From NCBI RefSeq assembly GCF_025989185.1, contig NZ_JAPDNT010000017.1, positions 23,334 through 87,333 on the forward strand: DNA of 64,000 nt, written 5' to 3'. The translations under genes and the position numbers were made by a program. The notes under the pieces were generated by a model, which saw nothing but the letters and a program-made list of their open reading frames with translations, ran no database searches and was not told the origin of the DNA. The stretch comes from Limobrevibacterium gyesilva (GTDB lineage Bacteria > Pseudomonadota > Alphaproteobacteria > Acetobacterales > Acetobacteraceae). The stretch's first letter is position 1. Every line of letters begins with the position of its first letter. Positions 35,167 through 44,006 of the stretch are shown here, piece by piece.

Positions 35167-35748
35167 ATGGTTGCCGGACGGGAAAGCGGACAGCCTGCCG
35201 TGGCAAACGTCGGCTACGCGCGCGTCAGCACGGTCGACCAGGATCCGGCACTGCAGCTCGACGCGCTCGCGGCGGCTGGGTGCGTGAAGATCTTCGAGGA
35301 TCGCGCTTCGGGAGCGCGGGCCGATCGCGCCGGGCTGCGGTCCGCGCTCGACTACGTGCGCAACGGCGACGTGCTGATCGTCTGGAAACTCGATCGCCTC
35401 GGTCGCTCACTGCCGCATCTGATCGAGACCGTGACGTCGCTGGCGACGCGTGGCGTCGGGTTCCGCTCCATCACCGAGGCGATCGACACGACGACGCCGG
35501 GCGGACGCCTCGTCTTTCACCTGTTCGGGGCATTGGGCCAGTTCGAGCGTGACCTGATCCAGGAGCGGACCCGCGCGGGCCTCGCCGCAGCCGCGGCGCG
35601 CGGCCGAAAAGGCGGACGCAAGCCCGTGGTCACCGGCGAGAAGCTCGAACGCGCCCGCGCCATCATCGCCAAGGGATTGACGGTGCGCGAGGCCGCCACC
35701 CGGCTCAAAGCGGGAAAGACCGCGCTGTATGCCGCGCTACACGGCTGA
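35167..35748 (+). CDS. tnpR: Serine resolvase
   Basis: 193 residues (182 if GTG 35200 is used). The catalytic N-terminus NVGYARVSTVDQDPALQLDA has the nucleophile Ser; IVWKLDRLGRSLPHLIE and the invariant Arg region are present, with a C-terminal helix-turn-helix (LTVREAATRLKAGKTALYAA). It resolves cointegrates at res. Gene is intact. Confidence 0.93.
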   Translation: MVAGRESGQPAVANVGYARVSTVDQDPALQLDALAAAGCVKIFEDRASGARADRAGLRSALDYVRNGDVLIVWKLDRLGRSLPHLIETVTSLATRGVGFRSITEAIDTTTPGGRLVFHLFGALGQFERDLIQERTRAGLAAAAARGRKGGRKPVVTGEKLERARAIIAKGLTVREAATRLKAGKTALYAALHG

Positions 35749-35836
35749 CAAACCGACGGCCGCGCCGCCATTCCGGGGATGTTCGCCGAAAGTTCGCTCT
35801 TAGCGTTGTTCAGCTGACAACCGACGCTATGCCCTC

Positions 35837-36636
35837 AATATGCGCGCCTGCAGAAGCAGGTGATGTTCGCCTTCAGCAGCAAATACGCGCTCGCGCTCTA
35901 CGAGATGGTGCAGAAGCGCGGCAATCTGAAATTCAAAACCAGCGAAGAGTTTCCGGTCGAGCGCTTCCGCGCTTTGCTGGGCGTCGATCCGGGCAAGCTC
36001 GAAGCCTTCAAGAGCTTCAAGCAGCGCGCGATTGATCCGGCAGTGCTGGAGGTGAATGGCCTCGGCGAATTCGGCTGCAAGGTCGAGCCGTCGGCCTATG
36101 CGGGCCGCAAGGTGACGACGGTGCGGCTCTCCTGGTGGGCGAAGAATATGGACGAGCGCAAGCACGCCCTGAACGAGTTGCGTTTCAGCCGGGTCGGGCG
36201 CCGTGCGCGGCTCAAAGGCGAGGTCGTCACCGTGGCCACCGCCGGCCTGCCGCTGGCATCACCACAGGATGTTGCCTTGGCGCGGCTCGCTTCTTCGGAG
36301 CGGATTGAGGCCCCCCACCCCAAGATGTTGCCGTCAGGCCGACTAAAAGGGCAGGGGGATCAGCGGTCGCAGCGCCCCCACCCCAACTTGTTGCCGTCAG
36401 ACGGTCCAAAAGGGGAGAGGGGTCAGAGCCCGGCGCCCCCCCACACCAATTTGTTGCCGTCGGGGGGCAGCAGGCTGACGGAAAGTCAGCTGCAGCGCTT
36501 CCGGCGCGACTTCGCCGGCCTCGACATTCCGTGGCTTGAGCGGGAGTTTCGTGAGTGGGTGGCGGAACAGGATGAGCCGAGGGACTACGCCGCCGCGTTC
36601 TACGGCTTCATGAAGAAAAAGAAGGCGGAGATGTAG
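35837..36636 (+). pseudogene. Truncated Rep_3/RepB-type replication initiator
   Basis: The frame is open from the Tn3 end, reading YARLQKQVMFAFSSKYALAL, then YEMVQKRGNLKF and EEFPVERFRALLG, the second winged-helix region of Rep_3 initiators. The N-terminal domain is missing, cut by the transposon. An internal GTG 35860 or ATG 35863 could start a short product of about 257 residues. The middle is expanded by three related repeats (36307-36470). A second replicon origin is therefore represented only by this fragment. Confidence 0.85.
36307..36470 (+). repeat. Three tandem ~60-bp repeats inside the Rep_3 gene
   Basis: Units translate to PHPKMLPSGRLKGQG, PHPNLLPSDGPKGERG and PHTNLLPSGGSRL. The shared DNA core includes CCCCACCCCAA and TGTTGCCGTC. 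PHPNLLP-type peptides are the in-frame translation of palindromic repeats that invade coding regions in many proteobacteria. Here they extend the linker of the initiator without breaking the frame. Confidence 0.75.
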
Positions 36637-36688
36637 CCCGGTCGCTGGGCAGATAAAGGGCCGCGCTAGCGCGACAGCCCCGGATCGT

Positions 36689-37051
36689 TCAATATTCGCT
36701 CGGCAGCAGGATCACGTTGTTGGCGAACCAGAGCGTGATTTCCTCACACGGAAAATCGGTGAACGGGATTTCCTTCGTGAACACGATGTTGCCGTTGCCG
36801 TCATCGCAGCTGAGCGTGGCCGTTTGATCGGGCCGGACCTTCAACGTCCACACCTGAAACTCCTCGGCTGATACTGCCTTTTCGTAGGGCTGAATGATCG
36901 CGATCTCATCGAGCAGCCAATAGGCGCCGGCCGTATCGGCAACGTATTTCGCGCCGTCGGTGAAGGTGACCTTGCGGTTGATCCCGTGGCGATACCAGTT
37001 TTCCGATCCGGTGAACTGGCTGAGTTGGGCTTTGTCGAGTGTCTTGCTCAT
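36689..37051 (-). CDS. DUF6876-family protein
   Basis: 120 residues from ATG 37051. Features FTGSENWYRHGINRKVTFTD, GAYWLLDEIAIIQPYEKAV, QVWTLKVRPDQTATLSCDDG and the C-terminus NNVILLPSEY are those I associate with DUF6876, a small plasmid/ICE-borne family of unknown role. It converges on the Rep_3 remnant and probably belongs to the same former replicon. Confidence 0.82.
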   Translation of the reverse strand: MSKTLDKAQLSQFTGSENWYRHGINRKVTFTDGAKYVADTAGAYWLLDEIAIIQPYEKAVSAEEFQVWTLKVRPDQTATLSCDDGNGNIVFTKEIPFTDFPCEEITLWFANNVILLPSEY

Positions 37052-37515
37052 GGCGTTGCCTTTGTTGGAATTGGGTTGCATCGGCTGATGCAACCCTGGC
37101 TTCGCCGAGAACCGGGGGTAGCAAGCGCAAGGGTTCGGATGTTGCTCGCAACATTTTTGGGGGGACCGCCGCGCTCTTTTAGCGCGGTGGGGGAGCCAAA
37201 ACCGCTTGCGGCCGGTCCCTTGCGGGCGCGAGGACCCAGCGGGTCCTTAGGAACACTGGCGGCGGCAGCCGCGTATCAGGCGTTCCGCCGGCAGGCGGGG
37301 ATAGTGCGTAAAGGATCGTCACCCGAATGGGCCGAGACGCCTTTTGCGGCTCGGGGCGAAGCCTAGAGCCTGGCCCGTAGGGACACGCCCATGCGGTTCT
37401 GCAAACCCTCGACCTTTTCCGGGGCAGGGCAGGGGGGAAACACGGGCGGGGGGCGCCGCCTTTAGCTTGGAAAGCCGAGGTGCTGCCGCCATAACCTCTT
37501 GGAAAACCTACATGG
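37052..37515. other. Non-coding region with hairpin, between DUF6876 and higBA
   Basis: About 460 bases without a supported gene. The stem GGGTTGCATC/GATGCAACCC (37073-37096, 4-base loop) stands just upstream of the DUF6876 start and could be an operator or hairpin. The rest is G-rich. Such a region beside a plasmid initiator could have held an origin of transfer, but I see no recognisable nick site or relaxase. Confidence 0.4.
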
Positions 37516-37563
37516 ACGCCACTGGCGTCTTTTTATTGCCTTTGGGTGCCATTGGCGTATATT
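37516..37563 (+). promoter_or_regulatory. higBA promoter with two operator half-palindromes
   Basis: ACGCCACTGGCGT (37516-37528) is a perfect 6-1-6 palindrome, and TGCCATTGGCGT (37547-37558) is a near copy. TTGCCT (37536-37541) and TATATT (37558-37563), spaced by 16 bases, make a plausible sigma70 promoter whose start would fall at or next to the toxin ATG (37570). Overlap of operator and promoter suits autorepression by the antitoxin. Confidence 0.65.
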
Positions 37564-37569
37564 CTGGGA

Positions 37570-37914
37570 ATGCCGGGCATTCCTCTCACCGTGGTCGAAA
37601 CGCCGCAATTTCTGCGGCAGGCGGAGGATGTCTGGTCAGAGGCCGAGCGGCAGGAGTTCGTGGATTACATCGCCCGCAACCCTGAGGTCGGCGATCTGAT
37701 CCCCGACACCGGCGGCATCCGCAAGGTGCGCTGGCGGCGGCAAGGCATGGGCAAACGGGGAGGGGTGCGGGTGATCTACTTTTACCACAACCCGGTAACG
37801 CCGCTGTTCCTGCTCATGGTCTATGCCAAGGCCGTGCGTGAGGATGTGGCCCCGGAAGTAAAGAAGGCGTTGGCGGAATTCGCGGCACGCATCAAGCGCG
37901 CCGCGCGAGGATGA
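37570..37914 (+). CDS. higB: HigB/RelE-type toxin
   Basis: 114 residues from ATG 37570. RelE-superfamily features: TPQFLRQAEDVWSEAERQEF, the GLIPDTGGIRKVRW-like segment (GDLIPDTGGIRKVRWRRQGMGK), GGVRVIYFYHN and LLMVYAKAVREDV. Family members are ribosome-dependent mRNA interferases. No ribosome-binding site precedes it, and the predicted transcript would be leaderless. The antitoxin follows 13 bases later. Confidence 0.9.
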   Translation: MPGIPLTVVETPQFLRQAEDVWSEAERQEFVDYIARNPEVGDLIPDTGGIRKVRWRRQGMGKRGGVRVIYFYHNPVTPLFLLMVYAKAVREDVAPEVKKALAEFAARIKRAARG

Positions 37915-37927
37915 GGCGGAGGGTAAG

Positions 37928-38218
37928 ATGAACAAGTTCAGCCGTGATCTGGTGCAGGGCATGAAGGAGGCCGCCGACTTCGCCGAAGGCAAGAAGGCCG
38001 CCGCACGCGTGCATGTCGTCGAAGTCCCCGACGTGCGCGCGATCCGTCAGCAGCTCCACATGTCGCAGCAGCGCTTCGCCGAGACCTATCGAATCCCGCT
38101 GCCGACGCTCAAGAACTGGGAGCAGGGGCGCCGCGCGCCGGACGCGCCAGCAGCCGCCTACTTGCAGGCGATCTCGCGTCAGCCCAAGGCCATCAAAGAA
38201 GCCCTCCAACACGGATGA
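37928..38218 (+). CDS. higA: HigA-type XRE antitoxin
   Basis: 96 residues. Helix-turn-helix RAIRQQLHMSQQRFAETYRI, then PLPTLKNWEQGRRAPDAPA, as in HigA antitoxins encoded after their toxin. ATG 37928 has GGCGGAGG upstream. It should repress the promoter at 37516-37563 and bind the toxin. Confidence 0.9.
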   Translation: MNKFSRDLVQGMKEAADFAEGKKAAARVHVVEVPDVRAIRQQLHMSQQRFAETYRIPLPTLKNWEQGRRAPDAPAAAYLQAISRQPKAIKEALQHG

Positions 38219-38231
38219 ACGGACGCCGGCG

Positions 38232-38381
38232 ATGCCACTGACGCGCGAATTCAAGGAGCTGCTGCGGAAGCGGATCGCATGCGATCCAGCCTTCGGCGAC
38301 GCGCTCCTGCGCGAAATCGACGACGCCAAACGATCCGGTGACATCGAGACCGCGAAGGCGATCTCAGGGATGGCGGCGTGA
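38232..38381 (+). CDS. Mini antitoxin-like protein (49 aa)
   Basis: MPLTREFKELLRKRIACDPA, then LLREIDDAKRSGDIETAKAI matches the N-terminal half of a common addiction-module antidote family (usually 90-100 residues with a C-terminal HTH), but stops before the HTH. The last bases overlap the GTG start of the Mrr-like gene. Either a shortened antitoxin or a linker regulator of the endonuclease. Confidence 0.65.
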   Translation: MPLTREFKELLRKRIACDPAFGDALLREIDDAKRSGDIETAKAISGMAA

Positions 38382-39427
38382 AGCGGCTGTGGCTCGTTCG
38401 GCTCGGAAAGAACGGCGAATTCGAAGCCGATGCGCTCGACAAATCGCTGCTGTCGATCGGCTTCAACATGACGACCGACCTGAGTGCTGCGAAAGACCGC
38501 GACGCAATCCTGGCCGTCGTGAAGACGACCTTCCCGGACGCGAAGCCGGGCCGGCAAACGAACTTCGCGGCGCAGGTGAACCAGTTCGTCAACACCATGG
38601 CGGTCGGCGACATCGTGGTCTCGCCGCTCATGACGCTCCCGAAGATCGGCATCGCCGAGGTCACCAGCCCCTATCAACAGCTTGAAAACGGACATCCGGC
38701 ACGGCCAGTGAAATGGCTGACGACCGACGTGCCGCGCGACGCCTTCAAGCAGGATTTGCTCTTCAGCTTCGGCGCCATCATGACCGTCTGCGAGGTGCGG
38801 CGGAACGATGCGCTGAAGCGCGTTCTGGCTGTCGCCAAGGTCGGCAAAGACCCCGGCGACGGCGCGGCGCCCGACATGCCGGAGAAGATCACACCAGGCG
38901 AGACGAGCACCGTCGATGAGACTGACCAGGCCATCAATCTCGAACAAATCGCGCGCGACCAAATCGAGCGGCGGATTTCGAGCGTCTTCACCGGCCATGA
39001 TCTCACGACCCTGATCGCGGCCATCCTGACGGCGCAAGGCTACGAGACAAACGTGTCGCCGCCGGGACCGGATTCCGGGATCGACATCGTGGCCGGGCGC
39101 GGGCCGCTCGGTTTCGAGGAACCGCGCCTCGTGGTCCAGGTGAAGTCGGGTGACATCAACGTCGATCATCCGACGCTGCAAAGTCTGATCGGCTGCGTGC
39201 AGGACACACATGCCGATCACGGGCTGCTGGTGAGCTGGTCCGGCTTCAAGCCGACCGTCCGCAAGCGAACCAACGAACTCTTTTTCCGTGTTCGGCTCTG
39301 GGGCCGCGAAGAAATCATCAGCGCGCTGCTCAGCGTCTACGACAAACTGCCGGAGGAAATCCGCGCTGAACTGCCGCTACGCCGCACCTGGACTCTGGTG
39401 CCAGAGGATGAGGAGGGCGGCCCTTGA
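38378..39427 (+). CDS. Mrr-like modification-dependent restriction endonuclease
   Basis: 349 residues. Residues 1-125 look like a PUA/EVE-type reader domain (FVNTMAVGDIVVSPLMTLPK, then IGIAEVTSPYQQ). The C-terminal Mrr nuclease (PD-(D/E)xK) has the catalytic D in PDSGIDIVAG and QVK in LVVQVKSGDINVDH. This layout fits type IV enzymes that cut modified DNA. Start GTG 38378 overlaps the preceding stop, tying it to the higBA operon. It converges on the type III Res gene with 19 bases between. Confidence 0.85.
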   Translation: MKRLWLVRLGKNGEFEADALDKSLLSIGFNMTTDLSAAKDRDAILAVVKTTFPDAKPGRQTNFAAQVNQFVNTMAVGDIVVSPLMTLPKIGIAEVTSPYQQLENGHPARPVKWLTTDVPRDAFKQDLLFSFGAIMTVCEVRRNDALKRVLAVAKVGKDPGDGAAPDMPEKITPGETSTVDETDQAINLEQIARDQIERRISSVFTGHDLTTLIAAILTAQGYETNVSPPGPDSGIDIVAGRGPLGFEEPRLVVQVKSGDINVDHPTLQSLIGCVQDTHADHGLLVSWSGFKPTVRKRTNELFFRVRLWGREEIISALLSVYDKLPEEIRAELPLRRTWTLVPEDEEGGP

Positions 39428-39446
39428 TGCCGGCCATGTGCGTTGA

Positions 39447-42185
39447 CTACTCCGCAGTGGCAAGACGAACTGATGGTTCCGCCAGTGCCGGTGCCATAAG
39501 CCCATATCGGGCCATCAATCCGGCCAGCGTGGCGCTCGGCAGAACGGCATCATGGGGAACCAGTGCATAGGCCCATAGCTTGTCGCCCGTCTCCGCCGCG
39601 TGCGCATTGGCGTAGAGGACCCACTTGGTAGCGGCGCGGGCTTTTGCCTGCACGATCGGGTCTGTCATCTCATTGGCCGCCTTGACCTCGACAATCAGTT
39701 TTTGGGTGCTGGTTTCGACCACAAAATCCGGCTCATAGGGCTGTCCGTTCGCATATTCGATCCGAAATTGCCGGGAGCCTGGCTTCATCCAGCGAAGCAC
39801 CGTTGTCTCATTGGCGCTGTCGATGAGCACGGCGAACTCCCGTTCCTCATTCGACTGGAAACGCTGATAGGGGTAACAGCACCGCTGGAAACCGCCAAAA
39901 ACATGCTTCCGGGTGTCACCGGCAGGAACAACCAGCTGGCGGAAGTTCCGCACGGCCTGGCTGTTTGGCACATTGAAGGCTTGCGGGCGAAGGAGTTGGA
40001 AGCCGCGGGCTACCGTTGCCCGGTAGTCGGTCGGCGTTTCCCAATAGTGCTGCTTCATCTGCTCGAAGATGAAGCGGGCGAGGTCCTTGCCATGAACAAG
40101 AAGAACATTTTCAACCTCGCCGTCGCCCGGCAAGTAGGCGCGTAACCGCGCAACCATCTGGCCGGACAGCTTGAACAGAAACTCGCTCTGGCTGTCGTAA
40201 TCGACCTCCGGCATGTCCATGAGGTGACGGACCAAATAGTTTTCCGGCTGCTCCTCGCGTGCGCCTTCGGCACGGCGCGCGAGGTAGGTCCGGGCCTCGT
40301 CACGCAACCGCTGGACCATGATCTCGTCAGAGATTGGCTGCCGCGCGATAGCATCCAGACCGGTCAAGTCGAAGTCGTGGAAACCGAACGTGACCTCGCG
40401 CGTCGGGATGACGACGATCTCGGGAATTGCGATCGTCAATTCCGTGACCTTGGCGGCGACCGCCGCCACAACCTGCGCCACATTCACCTTTGGCTCGCCA
40501 AGCTCAAGCTTTGCTTGGATCGGCGCAAGTGCCTGCTCAACATCGCGGGTGATGCGTGCTTGCACCTCCGGCTCCGAAAGCTGGCTGATGCCTTTTTTCA
40601 ATTCCCGCTCATACCGATCGGAAATCAAGCGCAACGCAAAATCGGCCGCCTGGCGCTCCCCGTCGGATGAGAAAACCAAATTGGCTTGTTGCTCCGCAGA
40701 ACCGCCCCCTTGGCCAGTCAATGAAGTTTCCAAGAGGGTTCGGCTGTCCAGCACCGTGGCACCTTGCGGCGATACATCGCCACCTTCGCCAACGATGACG
40801 GTTTTTCGGATGGCGACAATCGAGTTCGGATCGCGCGCTGCGCGGATCACGTCGTCAAAGCGGTCATGGGCAATGATTGTCAGTGTATCCACCGCCTCAA
40901 CGCCCGTGCGGACGCCGTAGGGTAGGCGAAGGCCGCGCCCAAGGGTCTGCTCTGTCAGGATGTCGGAAGCCGACGCCCGCAAGGGCACGATGGTGTAGAG
41001 GTTCCGAACGTCCCAGCCTTCCTTGAGCTTGTTGACGTGGATCACAACATCCGTATCGGTGTCACTCTCCAAGGCCAACAGGCGGGCCGTGGCCTCCTCG
41101 CTTTCCTCGCCTCGTGTCGCGCTGTCCACGCGGATCACGCGGGCCTTATATCGCCCGTCGAAGAAGCCCTCGGACTCGATGAGTTGGCGGAGATTCTCCG
41201 CGTGGGTCGTGTCCTGGGCAACGACCAGCATGAACGGATGAACCGTGGGCCGGCCCGTCGAGCGTGCGTAGATGTCCAGCTCGGCTTTGGTGTTCTCGTG
41301 GCAGTGGATGCCGTCTTCGAGCTTGATACGTTCAAGCTGGTCGGGCGTCACCGAATCCGGACGGAAGTCTTTGCGAGTGGCGACGGCCGGTTCTTTGACG
41401 AATCCGTCCCGCATGGCCTCACCAAGGCTGTAGTCATAGACAACATTTTTGAACCGCTCGGAGCGTCCGCCCGTCGATCGCGGTGTCGCGGTCAATTCCA
41501 GCCCGAGAACCGGCTTTAATTCGGCAACAGCGCGCATACCTGCCTTCGCGCGGTAGCGGTGCGCCTCGTCCATGAGCAACACCAGGTCCGGCAGGCCGGC
41601 CAGATAATCGAAGTAGCTCTCGCCGATATACTCGTGCAGTTTTTTGATGCGGCCCTGATCCTTGTTGATCTTGTCCACATTGAAAATGTTAATGATCGCG
41701 GTTTCGCCCAACAGATCCCCGCCGCGCAATCCGCGCCCCTGATCCCATGTATCGCCTGTGATCAGAATCGGCGGCATCTGGGCGAATTCGGCGACGCCCT
41801 TGAAGACATATTTTTCTGTGTTGGGCTTGAAGTCAGCAATCAGCTTGTCATAGATCGTGGTGTTCGGTGCCAGGACGAAGAAGTTTTTGGCGCGGCCGGA
41901 CAGATAGAGATAGCTGATAAACGCGCCCATGAGACGGGTTTTCCCGACCCCGGTCGCGAGAGTGAAACAGAGCGAGGGAAAGTCACGCTCGAAGTCGCTA
42001 ACGCCGGCATACCGGGCATGAACGGCGTCGAGCATATCCGTGACAGAAGCTGCCTTACGGAACGGCACGAGCCCCTCAAGAGGGGAGTGCTCAACGATGT
42101 CGGCCAGAATATCGAGACTGTCGGCCTGCGGCGTGCGGAGGGAAAGCCGTGCCTTGATCTGGCGAAGGATGCGCTCACTGGTCAT
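39447..42185 (-). CDS. res: Type III restriction endonuclease, Res subunit
   Basis: 912 residues. Superfamily 2 helicase motifs: Walker A LATGVGKTRLMGAF, DEAH box LLMDEAHRYRAKAG, motif III LTATPRSTGG, motif VI QTLGRGLRLPYG. The C-terminal PD-(D/E)xK nuclease is seen in YEPDFVVETSTQKLIVEVKA. It needs the Mod protein encoded just upstream. Three bases separate it from mod. Length and domain order are normal for Res. Confidence 0.93.
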   Translation of the reverse strand: MTSERILRQIKARLSLRTPQADSLDILADIVEHSPLEGLVPFRKAASVTDMLDAVHARYAGVSDFERDFPSLCFTLATGVGKTRLMGAFISYLYLSGRAKNFFVLAPNTTIYDKLIADFKPNTEKYVFKGVAEFAQMPPILITGDTWDQGRGLRGGDLLGETAIINIFNVDKINKDQGRIKKLHEYIGESYFDYLAGLPDLVLLMDEAHRYRAKAGMRAVAELKPVLGLELTATPRSTGGRSERFKNVVYDYSLGEAMRDGFVKEPAVATRKDFRPDSVTPDQLERIKLEDGIHCHENTKAELDIYARSTGRPTVHPFMLVVAQDTTHAENLRQLIESEGFFDGRYKARVIRVDSATRGEESEEATARLLALESDTDTDVVIHVNKLKEGWDVRNLYTIVPLRASASDILTEQTLGRGLRLPYGVRTGVEAVDTLTIIAHDRFDDVIRAARDPNSIVAIRKTVIVGEGGDVSPQGATVLDSRTLLETSLTGQGGGSAEQQANLVFSSDGERQAADFALRLISDRYERELKKGISQLSEPEVQARITRDVEQALAPIQAKLELGEPKVNVAQVVAAVAAKVTELTIAIPEIVVIPTREVTFGFHDFDLTGLDAIARQPISDEIMVQRLRDEARTYLARRAEGAREEQPENYLVRHLMDMPEVDYDSQSEFLFKLSGQMVARLRAYLPGDGEVENVLLVHGKDLARFIFEQMKQHYWETPTDYRATVARGFQLLRPQAFNVPNSQAVRNFRQLVVPAGDTRKHVFGGFQRCCYPYQRFQSNEEREFAVLIDSANETTVLRWMKPGSRQFRIEYANGQPYEPDFVVETSTQKLIVEVKAANEMTDPIVQAKARAATKWVLYANAHAAETGDKLWAYALVPHDAVLPSATLAGLMARYGLMAPALAEPSVRLATAE

Positions 42186-42188
42186 GGA

Positions 42189-44006
42189 TCACGCTTCCTC
42201 AGGATCAAGGGAGAGTTCGGCAAAGAGTGACGCTTCGCCAGTGTCACCTTTGCGCGGTCGTCCCCGTTTGCGGGAGGCGACAACAGACGACGGCTCTATG
42301 TCGTCAGCGGCGGCTTCGACCGGCTCATCCTCCACGACCGGAAGGTTAGCAATGCGCAAGCTATAATCGTCGCGTCCCCATTCGCATTTTGTCAAAACCA
42401 CCTTGGGAATTTTTTTGATGGTCAGATTGAGGAATGACACTTCACGCCCGCTGAACGCCTTACAGCAAACCAGCAGCGTGCGTTTCGATCCGACCTCTTC
42501 GGACAGTTTACGCAAGGCGTCGTGAGTCAAAGATTGCGTTGTCACATAGATGAAGTCGGTTTCGCTCGAATGACCGTGCTGCCAATATGCTTCCGGCTCA
42601 AGCGACGGGGCATAGGTGAAGCCCATGAGCTTGCACATCGCCTCCGCGAGCATGGCGGGGTTATACTCCTTGGCAATCACCCAATTGCTGAAACGGTCTC
42701 TCTCAAGAAGGGACGGGGCAAGCCGATAGAAACGGAAGCCTCCGCCACCTCGCCATCCCACAGCCTTCGTTATGCCCTCTTGATCTTCGCCCTCTACAAC
42801 ACTCCGCAGACGTATCTGACAATGAGTTTTGGCGTGCTCACCTAGCTCTATACCGATCCAACGTCGCCCCATTTTATGGGCCACAGCAGCCGTTGTTCCG
42901 GAGCCTAGGAAGCTATCGAGGACTAAGTCTCCGGGACTCGTAGTCATCTCCAAACATCTCTTGATTAAGGCTTCCGGTTTCTTACCGTTTTGGAATTTGA
43001 CGCCACCCTCTTTGTGGATATTGTTCGATAGAAGATCGTCCCAGATATTGGAAACTCTCTCCGCTGTCGTAAGTGCTCCGTCAATCACCCTCGTCTTGCT
43101 TCTATAAAAAACTACCTGTTTCCCATTAAAGAAAAAATAGTCGTCGGCTCCGTCGCGTGGAGAGCACTGCACCTTACTGCTGGTCCGAGATGCAATCAGC
43201 ACCTGCCGGGCGGCTCCATTGACGTCCTGCTCCGCCACCGAAACGAGCTGAGCCACTCTCTCACGGTTGTCGAGAACGAATCGTTCCATTTTCTCTTCGA
43301 ATTTCCTTCCAGCCGCTTTCTCCCATTCAGAGAATGGCATGCGAGACACTTTCTCGACCGCCGCGCTTAGAGGAATGAAGCTCCACTCATCTATCGGCTT
43401 TTCAAAATTAACAATATACTGATTGTATCGCGCATCGCGCTGGATTTTTCGAAAGGTATTTACGTTTTTCCACTGAGATTTTTGCTTTGCATAGACAAGG
43501 ATAAAGCTCGCTATGCTGACCACACCGGGGTTTCTCGCCTTCGGCCCTGACACGCTGCTTTGCTTGAAGGATATTACCGATATTCTGTTCTGGCGACCAA
43601 ATATACTATCGCAGATTGCGATCAAATATCCCAATTCATTATCGTCTATGTGAATAAAGATTGTTCCGCTATCAGACAACAGGTTATGCAGGATCCGAAC
43701 TCTTGCGTCTATCATCGACAACCAAATTGAATGCTCGATTCCGTCGTCGTAGTGATCATAAGCTTCACCGGTATTAAAGGGCGGATCGATGTAGATGCAC
43801 TGGACTTTTCCGGCGAACTCCTGCTGCACGGCTCGTAGCGCAAGCAGGTTGTCGCCCTGAATGAGCACATTATCGAAGATATCATCCTCCCGCCGCGTTG
43901 CGGCGTGGTAGGATAGCTCTGGATTCTCAATCAGGATGCGAGGTTCAAGGCGGGTCCGCTGTTCTTTCCCTACCCAGGTTAGTTCAAGTTTCTGTTTCCT
44001 GGTCAT
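42189..44006 (-). CDS. mod: Type III DNA methyltransferase, Mod subunit
   Basis: 605 residues from ATG 44006, which overlaps the helicase stop as ATGA. Beta-class N6-adenine methyltransferase: catalytic IDPPFNTGEAYDHYDDG near residue 75 and SAM-binding FLGSGTTAAVAHKMGRRW near residue 375. The target-recognition region between (about 42850-43700) is strikingly AT-rich compared with its surroundings, a sign of exchange of specificity domains. It methylates the site that Res then respects. Confidence 0.93.
   Translation of the reverse strand: MTRKQKLELTWVGKEQRTRLEPRILIENPELSYHAATRREDDIFDNVLIQGDNLLALRAVQQEFAGKVQCIYIDPPFNTGEAYDHYDDGIEHSIWLSMIDARVRILHNLLSDSGTIFIHIDDNELGYLIAICDSIFGRQNRISVISFKQSSVSGPKARNPGVVSIASFILVYAKQKSQWKNVNTFRKIQRDARYNQYIVNFEKPIDEWSFIPLSAAVEKVSRMPFSEWEKAAGRKFEEKMERFVLDNRERVAQLVSVAEQDVNGAARQVLIASRTSSKVQCSPRDGADDYFFFNGKQVVFYRSKTRVIDGALTTAERVSNIWDDLLSNNIHKEGGVKFQNGKKPEALIKRCLEMTTSPGDLVLDSFLGSGTTAAVAHKMGRRWIGIELGEHAKTHCQIRLRSVVEGEDQEGITKAVGWRGGGGFRFYRLAPSLLERDRFSNWVIAKEYNPAMLAEAMCKLMGFTYAPSLEPEAYWQHGHSSETDFIYVTTQSLTHDALRKLSEEVGSKRTLLVCCKAFSGREVSFLNLTIKKIPKVVLTKCEWGRDDYSLRIANLPVVEDEPVEAAADDIEPSSVVASRKRGRPRKGDTGEASLFAELSLDPEEA

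Larger units (their letters stand above)
32023..35836. mobile_element. Cryptic Tn3-family transposon (3.8 kb)
   Basis: 38-base terminal inverted repeats at 32023-32060 and 35799-35836, both beginning GAGGGCATAGCGTCGGTTGT and ending ACGCTAAG, with a few internal differences. Contains only tnpA and tnpR; no passenger gene. The 5 bases outside (CGTAT left, AATAT right) do not match, so a normal target duplication is missing. The genes on either side are unrelated truncated genes, so the element marks a rearrangement junction. Confidence 0.93.

Noticed and set aside
37052..37515. Origin of transfer
   Set aside because: Position and hairpin are suggestive, but no relaxase gene or recognisable nick sequence is present in the window.
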